Under the pieces are notes generated by a model, which saw only the letters and a list, made by a program, of their open reading frames with translations, was not told where the DNA came from and searched no databases. From assembly GCF_000516985.1 (NCBI RefSeq), contig NW_006917103.1, positions 186,001 through 250,000 on the forward strand: a DNA stretch of 64,000 nucleotides, written 5' to 3'. A program made the translations under genes and the position numbers. This DNA comes from Pestalotiopsis fici W106-1 (Eukaryota; Ascomycota; Sordariomycetes; Amphisphaeriales; Sporocadaceae). This document shows, in pieces, positions 45,510 to 59,083 of this stretch; position 1 is the stretch's first letter; each line of letters begins with the position of its first letter.

Positions 45510-47331
45510 ATGGAGCATTTCGATCTTGCAGTCATTGGAGCAGGTGAGTGACACCCAATTACTTCCAAGAGTCTTGTCTGACTTTCCAGGATGGCATGGA
45601 TTGGCCATGGCCAAAGCTCATCTAGAGGTGCATCCCAACGCATCCATGTTGGTGCTCGATTCCGCCAAGTCAGTCGGCGGCGTGTGGGCGAAAGAGCGGC
45701 TGTACCCAGGCCTGAAAACGAACAATCTACTTGGATCATATGAATTCTCGGACTTTCCCATGAGTCCTGGGAGATTCGACGTCCGGCCAGGGGAGCACAT
45801 CTCTGGAGACGCTGTCCACGACTACCTTGAACAATTTGCCAATCACTTTGGCATAGCCTCGCGGCTGCGTCTTGGGCATACGGTCGAGTCGGCAGAGCTC
45901 CTCGACAGCGGAGACTGGCTGTTGCAGGTGGTTTCAGTAGATCTTAAACCATCTAGACCTCCAATCGAACGAGTTATAGCTCGCAAGATGGTCGTGGCTA
46001 CTGGTTTAACATCAAAACCCTACATACCCACGTTTTCGGGACAGGATTTATTCAATCGCGACTTGTTCCACGCAAAAGAGCTTAGCCAACGTTCAAACTC
46101 ATTGAAACAAGCCAAGCATGTCGTTGTCATCGGTGGCAACAAGTCGGCATGGGATGCATGCTTCTCGGTGGCCGAAGCTGGTGCGCAGGCGCACATGATT
46201 ATCAGGCCGTCTGGCGGTGGTCCTAGTTGGGTCTGGCCGGTGTTATTTTCGCCCTTGAAATTATCCATACAACGCCTGGCCTCCACGAGGTTTGCTACTT
46301 GGTTCGATCCATGTATCTGGACGGAGAAGAAGGGGCTGACTGGCTGGATACGACGCTTCCTACACGAAACCAGGCTTGGGAGAATATTTGTGTCTGCATT
46401 CTGGAGGCTTCTCCAATACTACGCATACAAGTCTCATCGTTACAATGATCACCCCGAGACGCAAAAGCTGAAACCTTGGGTGAATCCGTTCTGGATGGGA
46501 AATTCATTAAGCATTCACAACTATTCATCCTCTTGGTTCGATCTGGTCCGTCAAGGCCGGATCACTATCCACATAGCGGATGTCGGACGGTTATCCGAGG
46601 GCAGAGTGCACCTTTCAGATGATACAACACTCGATGCTGACGCCCTAGTCTGTTGTACCGGTTGGATTCAAAAACCATCAATACAATTTCTTCGCAATGG
46701 AACAAACTCGAAGATTGGCCTTAACACTCGTGAAACGGAAGTTATGAATCAAGTGGCAATGGCGCGCAAGGAGATATATCATCGGATGCCTGCCTTGAGA
46801 CAGCCGCCTCGGATAATCAGGACGCGCGAGACGCCACAAGCTACACTCGATGTTTCCAACAGGTGTTTACAGACAGAACACCGCTTTCAGCTGTACCGAT
46901 TCATCATTCCCGCCGACGGCGACACTCTGCGTCATAAGAATCTTGCATTCATTGGCTCGCACCTTGCGTTGACTGCTGTCATGATCTCGCAACTGCAAGC
47001 CCTGTGGATCACTGCATTCTTTTCTAATGAGATAAACACACTGAAGACGTCAAACATTGACTTTGCCAGAGTCATGTATGAGACTATTCTCCATAACGAA
47101 TATACACGCATCAGACACCCACCAACTGCTGGAGGGTGCGGCGAAAGGTGCCCCGACCTCACATTCGATTGTCTACCATATATGGATCTTCTCATGCAGG
47201 ATCTCGGATTGAATCCATTCAGAAGGTACAAGAGAGATGGGTTCTGGTCTGAGATTTGTGGACGGTACATGCCCAGTGACTACAAGGGTATTGTTCAAGA
47301 ATGGATGGACACGAAGCGACCTCAATCATAA
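45510..47331 (+). CDS. FAD-dependent monooxygenase (FMO/Baeyer-Villiger-like)
   Basis: Two exons, 45510-45543 and 45590-47331, encode 591 aa. The small first exon (MEHFDLAVIGAG) joins across a 46-nt intron to form the FAD-binding loop IGAGWHGLAMAK, which confirms the start. SAKSVGGVWAKERLYPGLKT is the conserved segment following the FAD region. VVVIGGNKSAWDACFSVAEAG near residue 205 is the NADPH-binding Rossmann motif, and DADALVCCTGW is the usual ATG-type motif before the C-terminal half. The C-terminus, with ITAFFSNEI and the FDCLPYMDLLMQDLGL segment, is typical of fungal flavin monooxygenases that hydroxylate metabolites. Substrate unknown. No PKS, NRPS or terpene gene is nearby. Confidence 0.87.
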
Positions 47332-47863
47332 TCGCGATCACAATTCCTCGGTCTGGAGGACGGTATTCTTGAGCGTCGGGTCGCAGAAAGTTAGATCACT
47401 GTATGGCCCCAAGCTTGTACAATATGTTGATTCAAATGAATGCGCCCTTTGTAGGTCCAATCAATCATGCGTCTGCTCAAAACCTTGCCGGCCGCTATCG
47501 GGCGGCCGAGGTCATATACTTTTATCACACAAGTCACGGCATCAATCATATGTTGCTATCTAGTGTTTACACTGATAGTATACATGAGAAATTTACTGTT
47601 TGAAAACGCTGGTCCGGGTAGCCAGGTATTGACTCATAGATATTGGTAATGAGTCATATCATGTCTGTTTATCGGAGGATCTAGGACAAGCCACGTTTGC
47701 ATCAACCTCCATGCCGCAGCCCATGGCAATACTGTTTTTGTAATTTATACACCCCTTTACTATAATCTTGGTGTTACTCTACTTCTATGAATTGTTTCTT
47801 ATTCATCTTGACTTTTTAAGTACTAGCACTACCAGATCGATTAGCGTTCCATATTGATCCAAC
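47332..47863. other. Intergenic region
   Basis: About 530 nt between two plus-strand genes. No gene or striking structure seen. Confidence 0.45.
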
Positions 47864-49073
47864 ATGCCCGAAATGTCTAAAAACACGGAAAGCACCGTCC
47901 CAGATCCTGTAATGGTTTCTGAGGTGATCTCCCGACCGTCAATATCAAAAGCCGAAATTGAGAAGCAAGCTTCTCAGTCGATTGCATTGATACCATGGGA
48001 TCCAGACTCCACGGCTCATGTGGAACGTTTACGATTGCAGAGGATCGCGTGTGGCTGGAAGATAGCTAAAGTCGACGAGTGGAAAGACCTTCAGCAATCA
48101 GGAAAGATCGGTATGCATTGGATCGTAAGTAAAATTAGCCACCATCTTGCCAATCTCGCCTAGCAACTCATGGTCATCATATTGGGAGTTTTCATGCACA
48201 TCTGAGTATGACCGGTCTTGCAAAAGAAATTAGATATCAACCACGAGTTGATTTCCCCAAAAGGCACAGAAAGGCATATTGTATACTGCATTTCATATCC
48301 CGATGCATCTAAATGTGCTATGCAACGTCAAATCGCCCTATCCCCCAGAAGTCTATCCGGCAAGTAATCAGGATACCCATTGTGCTGACCTAATTATAGG
48401 CTCTCACACCCTCACACCTAGAAACATCGTCCCGTCTGCAGAAGCATATCAAAGCGTTCCCAGATGAGTCTACGCCTCTAGCGGATACGTGCAGAGTGGT
48501 CTTGTCCCGCCCACACACTCCTGACCCGCAGTTCGACAAGTTCATCCCAATCGGGCACATCTCCTTGGACGTGGTCACAACCTTTCCAGAGCTCCGGGCT
48601 TCAGCTGCTGATGGTGTATACTCAATCAACTCCTTCTATATCTCCAGAAGCCTTCAGCGTGGCGGGCTAGGCGCTGCTGCAATGGTAGCCTGTGAGAGGT
48701 GAGATTCATTGTGCATACGGAGCTGACCATTTAGTGACATGAGCTGACACGGAAATAGAATAGCTAGGACAGTTTTTCGAGCCAAGACAATTACACTATC
48801 GACAATCAGCAATGATGAAATGTACCATGAGAATCCCCGCAGGGTAGCCATGGGCTTGACAGAGATTCCCAAGGTAAGTCGTGAGATTACTTTGTCAAGG
48901 AATATGTCGGCTAATTCTTCAACACCAAGCCAACAAACCAGGATTGGTACACAAAGCGAGGGTACACCATCTATGGACATAGGCTCAACGCATACCATGA
49001 AATTGACCCTACAGGAAAGCGTTGGGGCATCAAGTGTGTGTTCATGAGCAAAGAGCTCGAGCCGGTGGACTGA
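47864..49073 (+). CDS. GNAT-family N-acetyltransferase
   Basis: Exons 47864-48124, 48400-48698, 48759-48873 and 48930-49073 encode 272 aa. The first intron is unusually long (275 nt); the exon after it restores ALTPSHLETSSRLQKH and DTCRVVLSRPHTPDP in frame. The GNAT core is visible as FIPIGHISLDVV (strand 4), SINSFYISRSLQRGGLGAAA (acetyl-CoA pyrophosphate loop RGGLGA) and a C-terminal QDWYTKRGYTIYGHR after exon 4, the typical Y-x-x-x-GY/F end. The acceptor is unknown; fungal proteins of this layout are commonly annotated only as GNAT. It follows the FAD monooxygenase in the same orientation. Confidence 0.78.
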
Positions 49074-52000
49074 GCTTTGACAGCTGCAAAGACGTTGACG
49101 TGCCAAGATGAAACCAAGATCTACGAGTGAATGGTTCTAATGCGGGTAATGGGTTACAATGCATTGCTGACATTAAGTCTTAATGCCTTTGATATAGCTA
49201 CTTGTTAATGGCGATGAAAGCGCTCAGCCAAAAGTGTGCTGAGGATATATGACCAGGAGGCAAAAGAAAGGTCAAAGCACGTTCGACGATTTGTGTCATG
49301 ACAAGAATCCAGAGATCACGGGACTTACGAAAGGTTGTCCTATCACATATATTGTCGGCATATATCGTGTCAAGCAGTGAGCTCGTACACATTTAATTTA
49401 TTTAGTCTATTACAACCCATGGCTGCACTGACCTTGTGTCAAAATCCCACGTGTGTATGGCTGTGCGGATGCATATTTACAGGCAAGCTACATTAGAATC
49501 CGCGTTCAGCCATGTCAATTGCAGAAAAACGGGCACGAGGTCAAAGTTTACTTTGAAAACGCTTATCTCTGACCATCGTCCTTTTCGAGATCGATCAAGT
49601 CTTATTAAGTAAGCTTATCATCCAGCAGCATCATTACGTATGCTTCATGTCAAAATCTCCTGCCTGATCCGGACAGCATGCCCGAGCCCCCGGTCCGCAG
49701 CGCAGACGTGCAAAAGGGTGGGGGCGGGCAGACTGCATATTCATATCTGGATGGCCCCCGCCGCCGAGTTCGACATTTGTGATCATTTCAAACCCTGGCT
49801 TGTCTTGTACGTAAACCCTCAACCCTCGAAGCAAATTCTTTCTTCGCTTGCAATGGAAAAAGCATATTACACAACCCATAGCCCTGTCTTGCGATCGCCT
49901 GATTGGCAATAATTAAGCGCTCTCAAGGAGCAACTGGCGCGGCGAACCTTGAAGATACTCGGACCGGGGTCTTCTGGGAGATAAGGATATGCGATACTCA
50001 ATATCGTGGCCGTTGACAGCCGAGTAGAATGTGTCACAAGACAGAATAGAGTATCCCAGAAAAAAAAAAAGCAATACAGACAGACTTCTTCATACATAAA
50101 GCATATGCAGAATTTCAATGGTGCAGATTTGCTGTATCGGGTTGCGAACCCGGGAGTTGGGAAAGGTTGTAATGCTATATCATACAATCATACTAACGCG
50201 AGTAGAGCTGTCTTCTATGTTCGAGCCATACATCATCCTGGAGTCTCGAGTAAGATTGAAGCAATTGAATACAGATGATTTGAAGATGATTCAATAATGA
50301 GGCTTGCCCCTTCGTCTCGCAGAAAGCATACCACCCTGGAAAATATCTCGGAGCCTGCGCCGCCTCATACTTTGCTACTACTGTGTACAAGAAAGACATG
50401 ACAGGGTTTTTCTATGGTACATGCACGAGGACAGAAACAGGGCATTCACTCCGACCCCGCATGCGCCCAGCTCTGGACGCAGATCACCAGGGTGTAGGAG
50501 GAATCACGGCGCGCGGCGAAGCGGCCGGGTGACAAGGGACACATACTTACCGACCTACTACGGCGTACCTATGACTACACAGTATTGGATGAGAACCAGG
50601 GGTTGGTATGTTCTCTGTTTTGTCCGAGACCTGAAGTCTGTTATTCGAAGGCGCGACAACTATTGTGCCGATCCGAAATTTCTTTAACTTCAATATGCGG
50701 TTCCGTAGTGCTGCGCTGGTGTAGGCGCCTCAATAATTGGGAAGACAGAGCAGAGGCTGCAAGTTCACGTCAAAGGCCGATCAAATCACACCTTCATTGA
50801 CGCGAATCGACTTGAGGCAGTCCTCCATGGCGCAACGCCCAAATTTACTGAGCTCAGCTTTCCATTGAGGTATGGGTTTTCACTGTGTTCCCGAAAAGTA
50901 TTGTGAAAATACGAAGTAGCTTCTCAGAATCATCAGCTCACCGTATCTGATATTCTGCCTCATGGCCAAATATGTCTTGGTGCAATACTCGCTTAATATG
51001 CCGACGAAAATGCATGTAATCTTGATCACAACATAAGCACTGTTCCTAGCCAATGGGCGACAAAATATTGTTTATTAAAGAGGTGTCTCTTTGTGAATCG
51101 AGGCAGATGCTCCATGTCTAATTACATTTTGGTATAAACCTTTTCTTGGCTTCCAAGTATCACAAGGCCATCATGGCGTGCTCGCACTTTTCTGTTTCTG
51201 TTAAACCTTCCCATTTGGGATGAAATACGATATAGCTATGGAAAATAGTGCCTCAAGTAAATGTCCTTGCAGGAGAGTTATGGTCATATTAGTTACATGG
51301 TCGTCTTGCCAGAATGGAACCATGTATTGCTTCTCTCATGTGTCAACTTGTATAAATTCTCCCATCCTATTAGATGCATCCAGGATTTTCGTGCATCGCT
51401 GCCCAAACCTGATATTCAAACAGACTAGTTCAGTAGCGACGAACCTATCAAGGGACCGAGACAATGATATGCTCAAATACTTGCCATAACAATCCGGTAT
51501 TGGTAGCAGCGGTGTATATTCTCAAAGGGCCAACCTTGCTCTTGCGACGGTGTATCCGAGCCCGCCCGATCTTCGGTCCGTAGCGACCTGTCACGGGAAC
51601 GCACTAAACTAGCATTTTCGGTATTGTTGTGCAAGAAATGGAAAGCCACTGGCCCACAGATGCTGCCCAGAGAGGGCTGGAAGGTTAGCCTACGGTATAG
51701 CGCAATCCAATACTATTTTCTGTCCTGCACTATATTTTGGGCGCATTAACATGGAGCGGGAGATCGGCAGGTAGGACGAGTCATTGCTTGCTGAGCGGTG
51801 GACGTGCTACCGTTGGCTCCCGAAAAATCTCCACGGGTTTTCAGGTAAACAGTGAGCTAGAAGTGAATATGAGAGGCTGTGAGCTCACGCCGTTCTGACA
51901 ATGAGCTATCACTAAGGCAGCCCTTTTCTGGTTTAGTATAACCCATCGGTTGGTGTATCGTACTGCAGCCACGCGCTGGTGCAAAGGGACTATCAGGACT

Positions 52001-55000
52001 AAGAACAAAAAGACCTTTCTGGACAGGCTCGTATTTGAAGAGTGGCCCAATGGTCGCGTCACTTGGTTGCAGTATCCGTCAAGACGCCGGCCGTAGGGCA
52101 GATTGCTCACAATACCTCTTTGGGAAGCAGTAAGCGCGTCACGATGACCCATGCTGCGCCTGAGGTCGATAGCGTATGAACAGCAATGCAAAAACCACCT
52201 CATGATCGCCGAGATGGACTCGAGACGGTTGAAGTTGTGCTTCATGCAACATCCAAGAGGCACCTCTTTGCGTAAATGTGTCACACCTGTAAGGATTCCC
52301 ATTTGACCACCCTCCCTCACAGTTTGTGATTATCCACAAGTGACGCTAGATCTGCGTTCGTTGCGTGTGCTCGCAAGAAGTGGTTTGCAGAAATCAGGGT
52401 TTCGGCCTGTCCAGATCACCTTTGCCATATGAAGACTTCATACGCGAACCGTTGTGGACTCGCATCTTTCTCCGTTGACCCAGCATCGGCGGCATGTGAT
52501 CTTTGCTGAAGGTATTTCTGGAGTTTTGTAGCAAACTAAGTCGTAGCGCTTAACTAGAACTTGGAAAGCTGGATCTCGTCTCCAAATAGCCCTGCGACTG
52601 CGGATAGATCGCGATCAGTTCTCCACCAAAGAAACATGGGGAACTAAATTTAGGTAGTTAGAGAGGAAACCAGATGCAGCGGTGAGATGAGATTCTGGGA
52701 ATGAATTTTGTGCCTGGGACAGACCTGATAGCCCTGTTTGAGGGAAAAGCATGTAGACGAGGTGGTAAAATCCTCGAAACATCATGAGCTTCAAAGGTCT
52801 GATGTTTCCTATCGTATCTACATGCTGGGACCATTGATCTGTACGTATTATCTCAGTCGGCATTCGGTACAATTCTCGCCTGGAAGATGTGGAGCGACTA
52901 GGGTTGTCGAGAATGGAAAATGCGATCTACTCTCACTGCGCTATCTCACAGCGCTCACAGCTTGGTAGGATGGCCTAGAGCCACTCAGGACTAGCCGTCA
53001 CTTTGGTTTGTCACGAGCCCTACGGGGTCTCGAAAGGTCAATACTTGCAGGTACTTGCGTCTGCTTCTTCCGTCTCAAATACACAGTATAGACTTGTTGG
53101 CTCCTCAAAGCTATAGAGACAGACCCATTCATAAGGCTCGCTGGTTTGCTCGCCATTGCCGTTGTATTGCCGCATATCGGACCCTCTCCTGTGCGACCTG
53201 GAAAGGAGAGGACCGATCCAACTTGGAAAATGGTAATTTCTCGGTATGAACTTCAGCTGCAACCCCACCCGAAACAGCGCCAATAAGCATTGGCGTGGGC
53301 GATGAGCTACGGTGCGACTTCTGTAATGTCTTTACCTTGACAATTTTGCTATTGGGCCCCAATCTTCGAGGGCCCCAAAAGGTGTCCAGGCGTCTCCTAA
53401 GGTACGGAGTAAGTACAGAGTATCTCAATGTCAAAGTATAAACGCCCCCATGGATGGCCTCGGCCCCGGTAGGGATCGTGGGTACTTCCACTTCTGCCAG
53501 GCTCCCTTGCTTATCATGGACCCATGAGGGACTTCTGGCTGGAATCACAACTATCCGACGACCGTACCGTGTATGTACAACAAAGGCTCGGGTTAGGTAA
53601 GAGAGCTGCAAAGAGGAAAATACAATGAAGATCACGGCATGTACCGTTGTCAAGCCCGCATTTTTGGAAAGAAGCATCTTGCCAAGCTTCTCGATTTATT
53701 GAATTTTCCATGGGTATAATTTGGCAAGCGAGATAGCTTATTGATGATTGTGGTATGACTATGACGACCGCTTGAAAAAGTACTCACTGATGGCAGTATC
53801 GCCCGGAAGCGTGTCGAGATTTGCAATGGACCGACCGTTGCATTTCTGCGATGGTTTGATCAAAATAGTTCGTGATTACGCGTATGGCAAGGCTTCACGG
53901 ATTGCGCCTTACGGCAGTCGTCGAATGCCATGTAGAATATAAGTCGAGTTTGTGGCATGTGTCACGGTGATGATTCTCTTCAGACGGAACAGGGCACTTA
54001 TCCGGATTAGAGATCCTCTTATCAGCCACATTCTTCAATTTGATCAATGAGAACTGTGCAAAATCACCCCAGAATGCCAACGAGATTTCCGTTTTGGGCC
54101 AACCGGTGTCGTGCTACCCACCCCAGGTCAGGTTAAGGCATTGGAGCATACGCACGCAAGTCATTTCCAAGTCCGCCACGAGGTTGCGAGGAGTGCTCAG
54201 ACCTCAAGACAACCCCGGCCGATGAGAAGCGAAAATCTCTGGCTGTCTAGGTAGAATGATGCCAGCCCGAAGGTCGGGGCGAGGAGCTGTCAAAGTCCCC
54301 ATGTATACGTGTCTTGGTGCGTATGTACTCGTGGCAACTCGTGGGTGCACGGTGTTTCTATCTCTAGTGGTGTGCCGAGTTGCATCGCAGAGGCGTTTCT
54401 GCGAAGCACTCACGGGCAGTACGGCTGTGCTGTGGTATGAGTGGTATGCATAACCTGAAACCTCAACGAAAGAGACTCCTTTGCGTTCCAAAACAGAGCT
54501 TGGTAGAACAATGGAGGAATGCCAATTTTCTACAAGATCTTTCAGATAGTGTCACTTGCAGAGCTTCTTTTTAGAGTTGATCCAAAAGTAGATAGATGTG
54601 ATGCAGATCACAGCGACTGGCACACGCTTGGAAGAGTATAGGCTCATCAGCATTATTCCGTATGGGGAGGTCATTACCCAAGAGCCGCTGGAACAAACTT
54701 AGAGCAGGGTGTTTTAATGGTGAGATATCGGCAACGTGGGGGGTTGCTCATGATGATACCTTGGACGACTGCGTCGACATGTTGCACCCGTGGCCCGTCG
54801 GCAGCCTAGTTGTCCGGATGGTATTGCGCATGTCATAGGCGCTGCCGGTTTTCTATACCCGTTCAAGATACAGACTCCACAATCTGCTACGACGCTGCGG
54901 TATTTGGAGTGGGCACGGCGTCTTTAGACTGTGGGAAATTTTCGGGACTAGCCGGCAAATTCTCAAGTCCTGCTTCGAGTGTTTCACTGCAGCTTTGTCC

Positions 55001-57148
55001 CTCGAGAAAAGCCTCGACGCCTCCTCCCATATCTCTCAGTGAAAGTTGATCGCCACTGTGTCTGGGCTTAGAGTCCGAGGTCCAAAGTCGAGCTCCAGAG
55101 ATACTGCAAAGTGGATGCGTCTGACCCTTGGCAAAGTGGAAAGATAGGCGAAAAGGCTCAATGGCCTCTTGAGACGGTGCAATCATCGGTCCGCAATGTA
55201 AGCTCTAACGGTCGCTGATAATGACTGCCGGAAGACGCCTTTAGCGGTAAGGCCAGCTTCATTAGAGTGTCTCCATTCATGGCTTGCTTAATGTCGGCAC
55301 TTTTGACTGCGCTCTGCACAGGAGATGGCAAGACGTCTTCAAACGAAGATCCGGGAGGAAAATTGTATACGTAGTACCGTAGGCAATGGGATGTCTTTTT
55401 TCCCCCCCTTTGCTTTCAGCGAATGATGAGCTGCTGAAGCCTTCTTCCCATAAGCAAAACTGTAACTGGAACATCAGCTGTCAATGTGAGATAGCCTAAA
55501 TTCATCTTTCCAAGATCTAGTGTATCATAGCCGCTCCTTGGTTGGCACAGGTATACCACAATACTACAGCAACTCCTTGTTTATTACCTTGCGCAAAGCA
55601 CTGGCCAGATGCTGTCACCAATCAAGCCGTCCACTGTGTCGGCGTAGGTAGCATGCGGGGAGCGGTTCATGGTAGATAGCTGATTCGGCTGCTGTGCCGT
55701 TCCCCGCCTGTTCTTGCGCTGAATTCTTAAGCCGATTAGCTGGTGATCTGTGCTTGGATTGCTGCACGTCCATATTGCCTGTCCAGTTGTTTCCGAAGGC
55801 GGGAAGCACGTTGCAACATCAGCAAAATGCCCTTATAAGACGACTTTGTTATAGGAGATGGAATATATCATCTTGGGATGAATGACGCAACAAGCTTCTG
55901 CCCAGACATGCCATGCTTGACACTTATTGATGGTTGTACTAAACTTGTGTGTTTCTTTTCTGTCCCAGTGCTCGGTGACGAACTAACCCCCAAGGAATTT
56001 GCCGGTAAAAGAGGTGTACGCTTTCGGTCACCAACGTCGCAATATAGACGGCTGCTCAACCTACTATTGGACGACAGGACTGGCAAGAGACCATGCAATG
56101 ACTGAACTGCCCTAGTTCCAGCCAATTGTCAACATTCAAGTCGACCATGACTTTTCTTTGGTCATGAAAATTGAGTGCTCACTTCCACCTGAAAAGGAAT
56201 CACTTGCTGAGGCATGAAGATTGTCAGCCAGCTATGATCTGTTCCTACAAGTTCAGTGTGAACCGGCAAGGATGAATTTTACACTGTGCACTATTGTTGA
56301 AGAAAACGCCATTGATCGTTCTGAACTTCATCCCATGGACGATCAATACTAATATGAGCATGTTCAGGTAACCAACCTCGACAGCACAAGTGAGTCCAGC
56401 TCGCGCACGGCCTCACACCTTGAGAAAATTCTCCTCGACTGTGTTTTCGTGATGAAACGACATGATGTGGTTGCACAACAGCTCTTCGTCTTCAAACTAG
56501 TCAACAGTAGGAAATGCAAGCTCCAGAACGGTAACGCGCATCATGCATGGGTTGACCATTCGGGCGAAGTCCAACCCACACCTCCATATTCTTTTGCAGA
56601 AAGGCCCTGTGTCTTCACACCGAATCACAGCTGGCGAATCTCGAGATCCGACGTAAACCGTTTCCTCATATTTTCTGGCAGAAGCAGCAAGCTGCTGGGA
56701 GATCTTTTTCATTCGTCAAGCTTGTGAATGGGGAAAAAATCTGTGTGATCTTCCTTAATAGAGTCATGAGAACTGACTCTACTTGGGGTACTTCACAACC
56801 ACAACTCTAGGGCATAGCGGGTAGGTAATAAGCTCTAGATTGCCCCTCCGCCAGTTCTATCAACACCACCATAAGGCTTAGCCCTACTATATGACCCTCC
56901 CGTTGATATTGCCTCAGCCTCGCATTTCCGTCCGTTACAATGCGTCAGTTTTCTTTTGGTTTATATCATGCTATTTGACTTGAGAAAAATTGTAATTGGC
57001 AACAGCAAGAAGATGGGTGTGTTCCAGAAGCAATGGGATCGACGTGAAAACCAGACAAAGTCCCATGGCGGCCTAGTCTGAAAATGGCGCTCACCGTTCC
57101 CGTGGCCTTGGACTGTTGACGCTGAGCCCTTCCCGCCCTCGAGTCTAT

Positions 57149-57182
57149 CTGCTGCTGCTGCTACTGCTACTGCTACTGCTAC
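57149..57182. repeat. Trinucleotide repeat (GCT/ACT)
   Basis: CT(GCT)4 followed by (ACTGCT) units, an imperfect triplet repeat. Confidence 0.85.
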
Positions 57183-58355
57183 CTAAACTACAATTCTTTT
57201 TTGGCAGATGCTACCTCGTCCACGTAGTCCATGTCTCGCGTGTCTATCGTGCTCGAGCTTCTGTACGTTCCCGCATTGGTGGAAAGCCAAAAATCGACCA
57301 CCCATCGCGGGTTGCGTCAGGTCTAACACGTTTCTACCTGCCTTCTAGAGCATCGCTGCGAGATCTCTCATCCAGAATTGACCATGTTCACTCTCTCTCT
57401 GTGCTGCCCTGTTATCTTGTCGCAAGGTATGGCCTTGTCACTTGCGCCGTTACCAGGTAGCCGATTTGGGTTCCGCTCCGTACCCTGGTTCGGCTCTCAA
57501 CTTGCTCCGCGCCTGTGGCCGCGAAAGCACTCACGTCCAGAGCGCAGACGTTTGTCCGCTTGCGAAATGAAGGTCTAGAAAGAATCGATCATCACCGTCG
57601 CATCAGAGTGGCCCCCTCCCTTGCCTCTTCGGCATTGAAGACCACAGCACTGGGGATATTGATGAGCGCCATGGCTGCGAACTACTGTGCCCAGATAGTA
57701 AAAAGCGACATTCATACCCCCAACAGGCCCCAGGGCCTCGCACTGGGAGGTATCTCGAAGTACACCCACGTTTCTGGTATAGTCCAGCCACTGGGCGCGC
57801 TACTTGGACGACAGGTGTGGTGGAGGCGCGTACACAGATGACATGGGTTTTAGAGGCGCCAAGCACCGAGTCCAAAATGTCTGCATCCGTCCATTGTTGG
57901 CACCATCGACCATACTACTTTTACTACACATCTACAAAACAAGTACTACGTACATACCGGCGAGAGAGACAAAGTGTGTGTGGGAAAAGGAGCGAACGAT
58001 TCCAGCCCAGCTTACCAGCTCACCAGCCCATCAGCCCACCAACCTTCTCAACGTTGGCTCCATTTGACCCCGTATTGCTGTCTCTCATCACTAGATCCGA
58101 TTTTAGTCACCATAATACTTCATGTGCGTAGAAACTAGTTCACCACGCACGCTACACAATACAGCATCATCGCTCTAGCGGAGTTGTCCAGTCTTCCACT
58201 ATAATCATAGTTGGTTACTGATCTTTTCAAGATTAGGCACGAACCCATGCCCCCCTCTTCTACTCGGCTCGCGGCATGCCTGAAGAGTACTATGGTAGTG
58301 ACATGGGTATCAACTGCGCTGAATGGGAAAGAAGTGTCTAGGTCTATTGATGTAT

Positions 58356-58382
58356 CTGTCTGTCTGTCTGTCTGTCTGTCTG
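58356..58382. repeat. (CTGT) tetranucleotide repeat
   Basis: 27 nt, nearly seven uninterrupted CTGT units. Confidence 0.9.
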
Positions 58383-59083
58383 ACCGTCTCCCTGCCTGCC
58401 ACCAGGAAGTTGCTCAAGAGCCCAAGCTGCGCTCTCTGCAGGTCTTACCATGTATGGAGCCAGGAGCCAGGAAGCCCATCATCTCACGAAGCGGCAGACA
58501 AGCAGGGTCCGCACAAATGAGTGGAGCAGCTACACTACTCCATGATCTTGCGCCGCCGTTCTTGCCTTGGGTCCCTGTCCCTACCCTACAGACCCCTACG
58601 TGACCAGGAGGTGATGTGCATCTCCCGTCCATATCTTGGTCTCCGCTAAGTAGCCCCGCGGTATCATTTCTCTCCGGCTGGCCTAGATAATAAGATCCTC
58701 GATACCGCTGATACTCTGATCTTGACCCTCATCTTGGTTATTCTATCTGACCTGTGAATATTCGACCTCTTTTTCTTTTTCTTTGTGGTTGAGCATTCCA
58801 TACGTGTAGTCACCGACGGCCACTTGCTAACCAATCCAATATTGGTTGAAAGGCCTGTCTTGTCTTACACCCACCCATATCCGAGAGTAGCTCCAGCTCG
58901 CCTCCAGCATCCCTGCATGACCGCCGTGGTATTGGACGCATGACCTTTGGCGGGGGGTAGTTGATCTTGAAACCTACCAGCTTCGTATCGATATATACTT
59001 CCTCTTTCTCGCCGACCCGGAATCCCGACAACTCCCCACTACCGCTCGGTGCAAGTAGAGCGCAAGGCTCGCAATTGAGAGAT

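Larger units (their letters stand above)
49074..59083. other. Gene-poor stretch of about 10 kb
   Basis: No gene with a recognisable family motif on either strand. The longest frames are minus-strand at 53129-53677 (182 codons) and 51841-52320 (159 codons). Simple repeats lie at 57149-57182 (GCT/ACT-type trinucleotide) and 58356-58382 (CTGT tetranucleotide). The last 1-2 kb could be a long promoter and leader of the acr-2-like factor. TACGGAGTA-like short repeats are near 53402-53420. No intact transposon is seen. Confidence 0.5.

Noticed and set aside
50125..50165. GGGTTCGCAACCC hairpin on the minus strand, like a tRNA T-arm
   Set aside because: The loop lacks the conserved A58-type base, the stem has a mismatch, and no other arms fit.
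51841..52320. 159-codon minus-strand frame in the empty region
   Set aside because: No recognisable motif, no second exon and no promoter signal; not supported as a gene.
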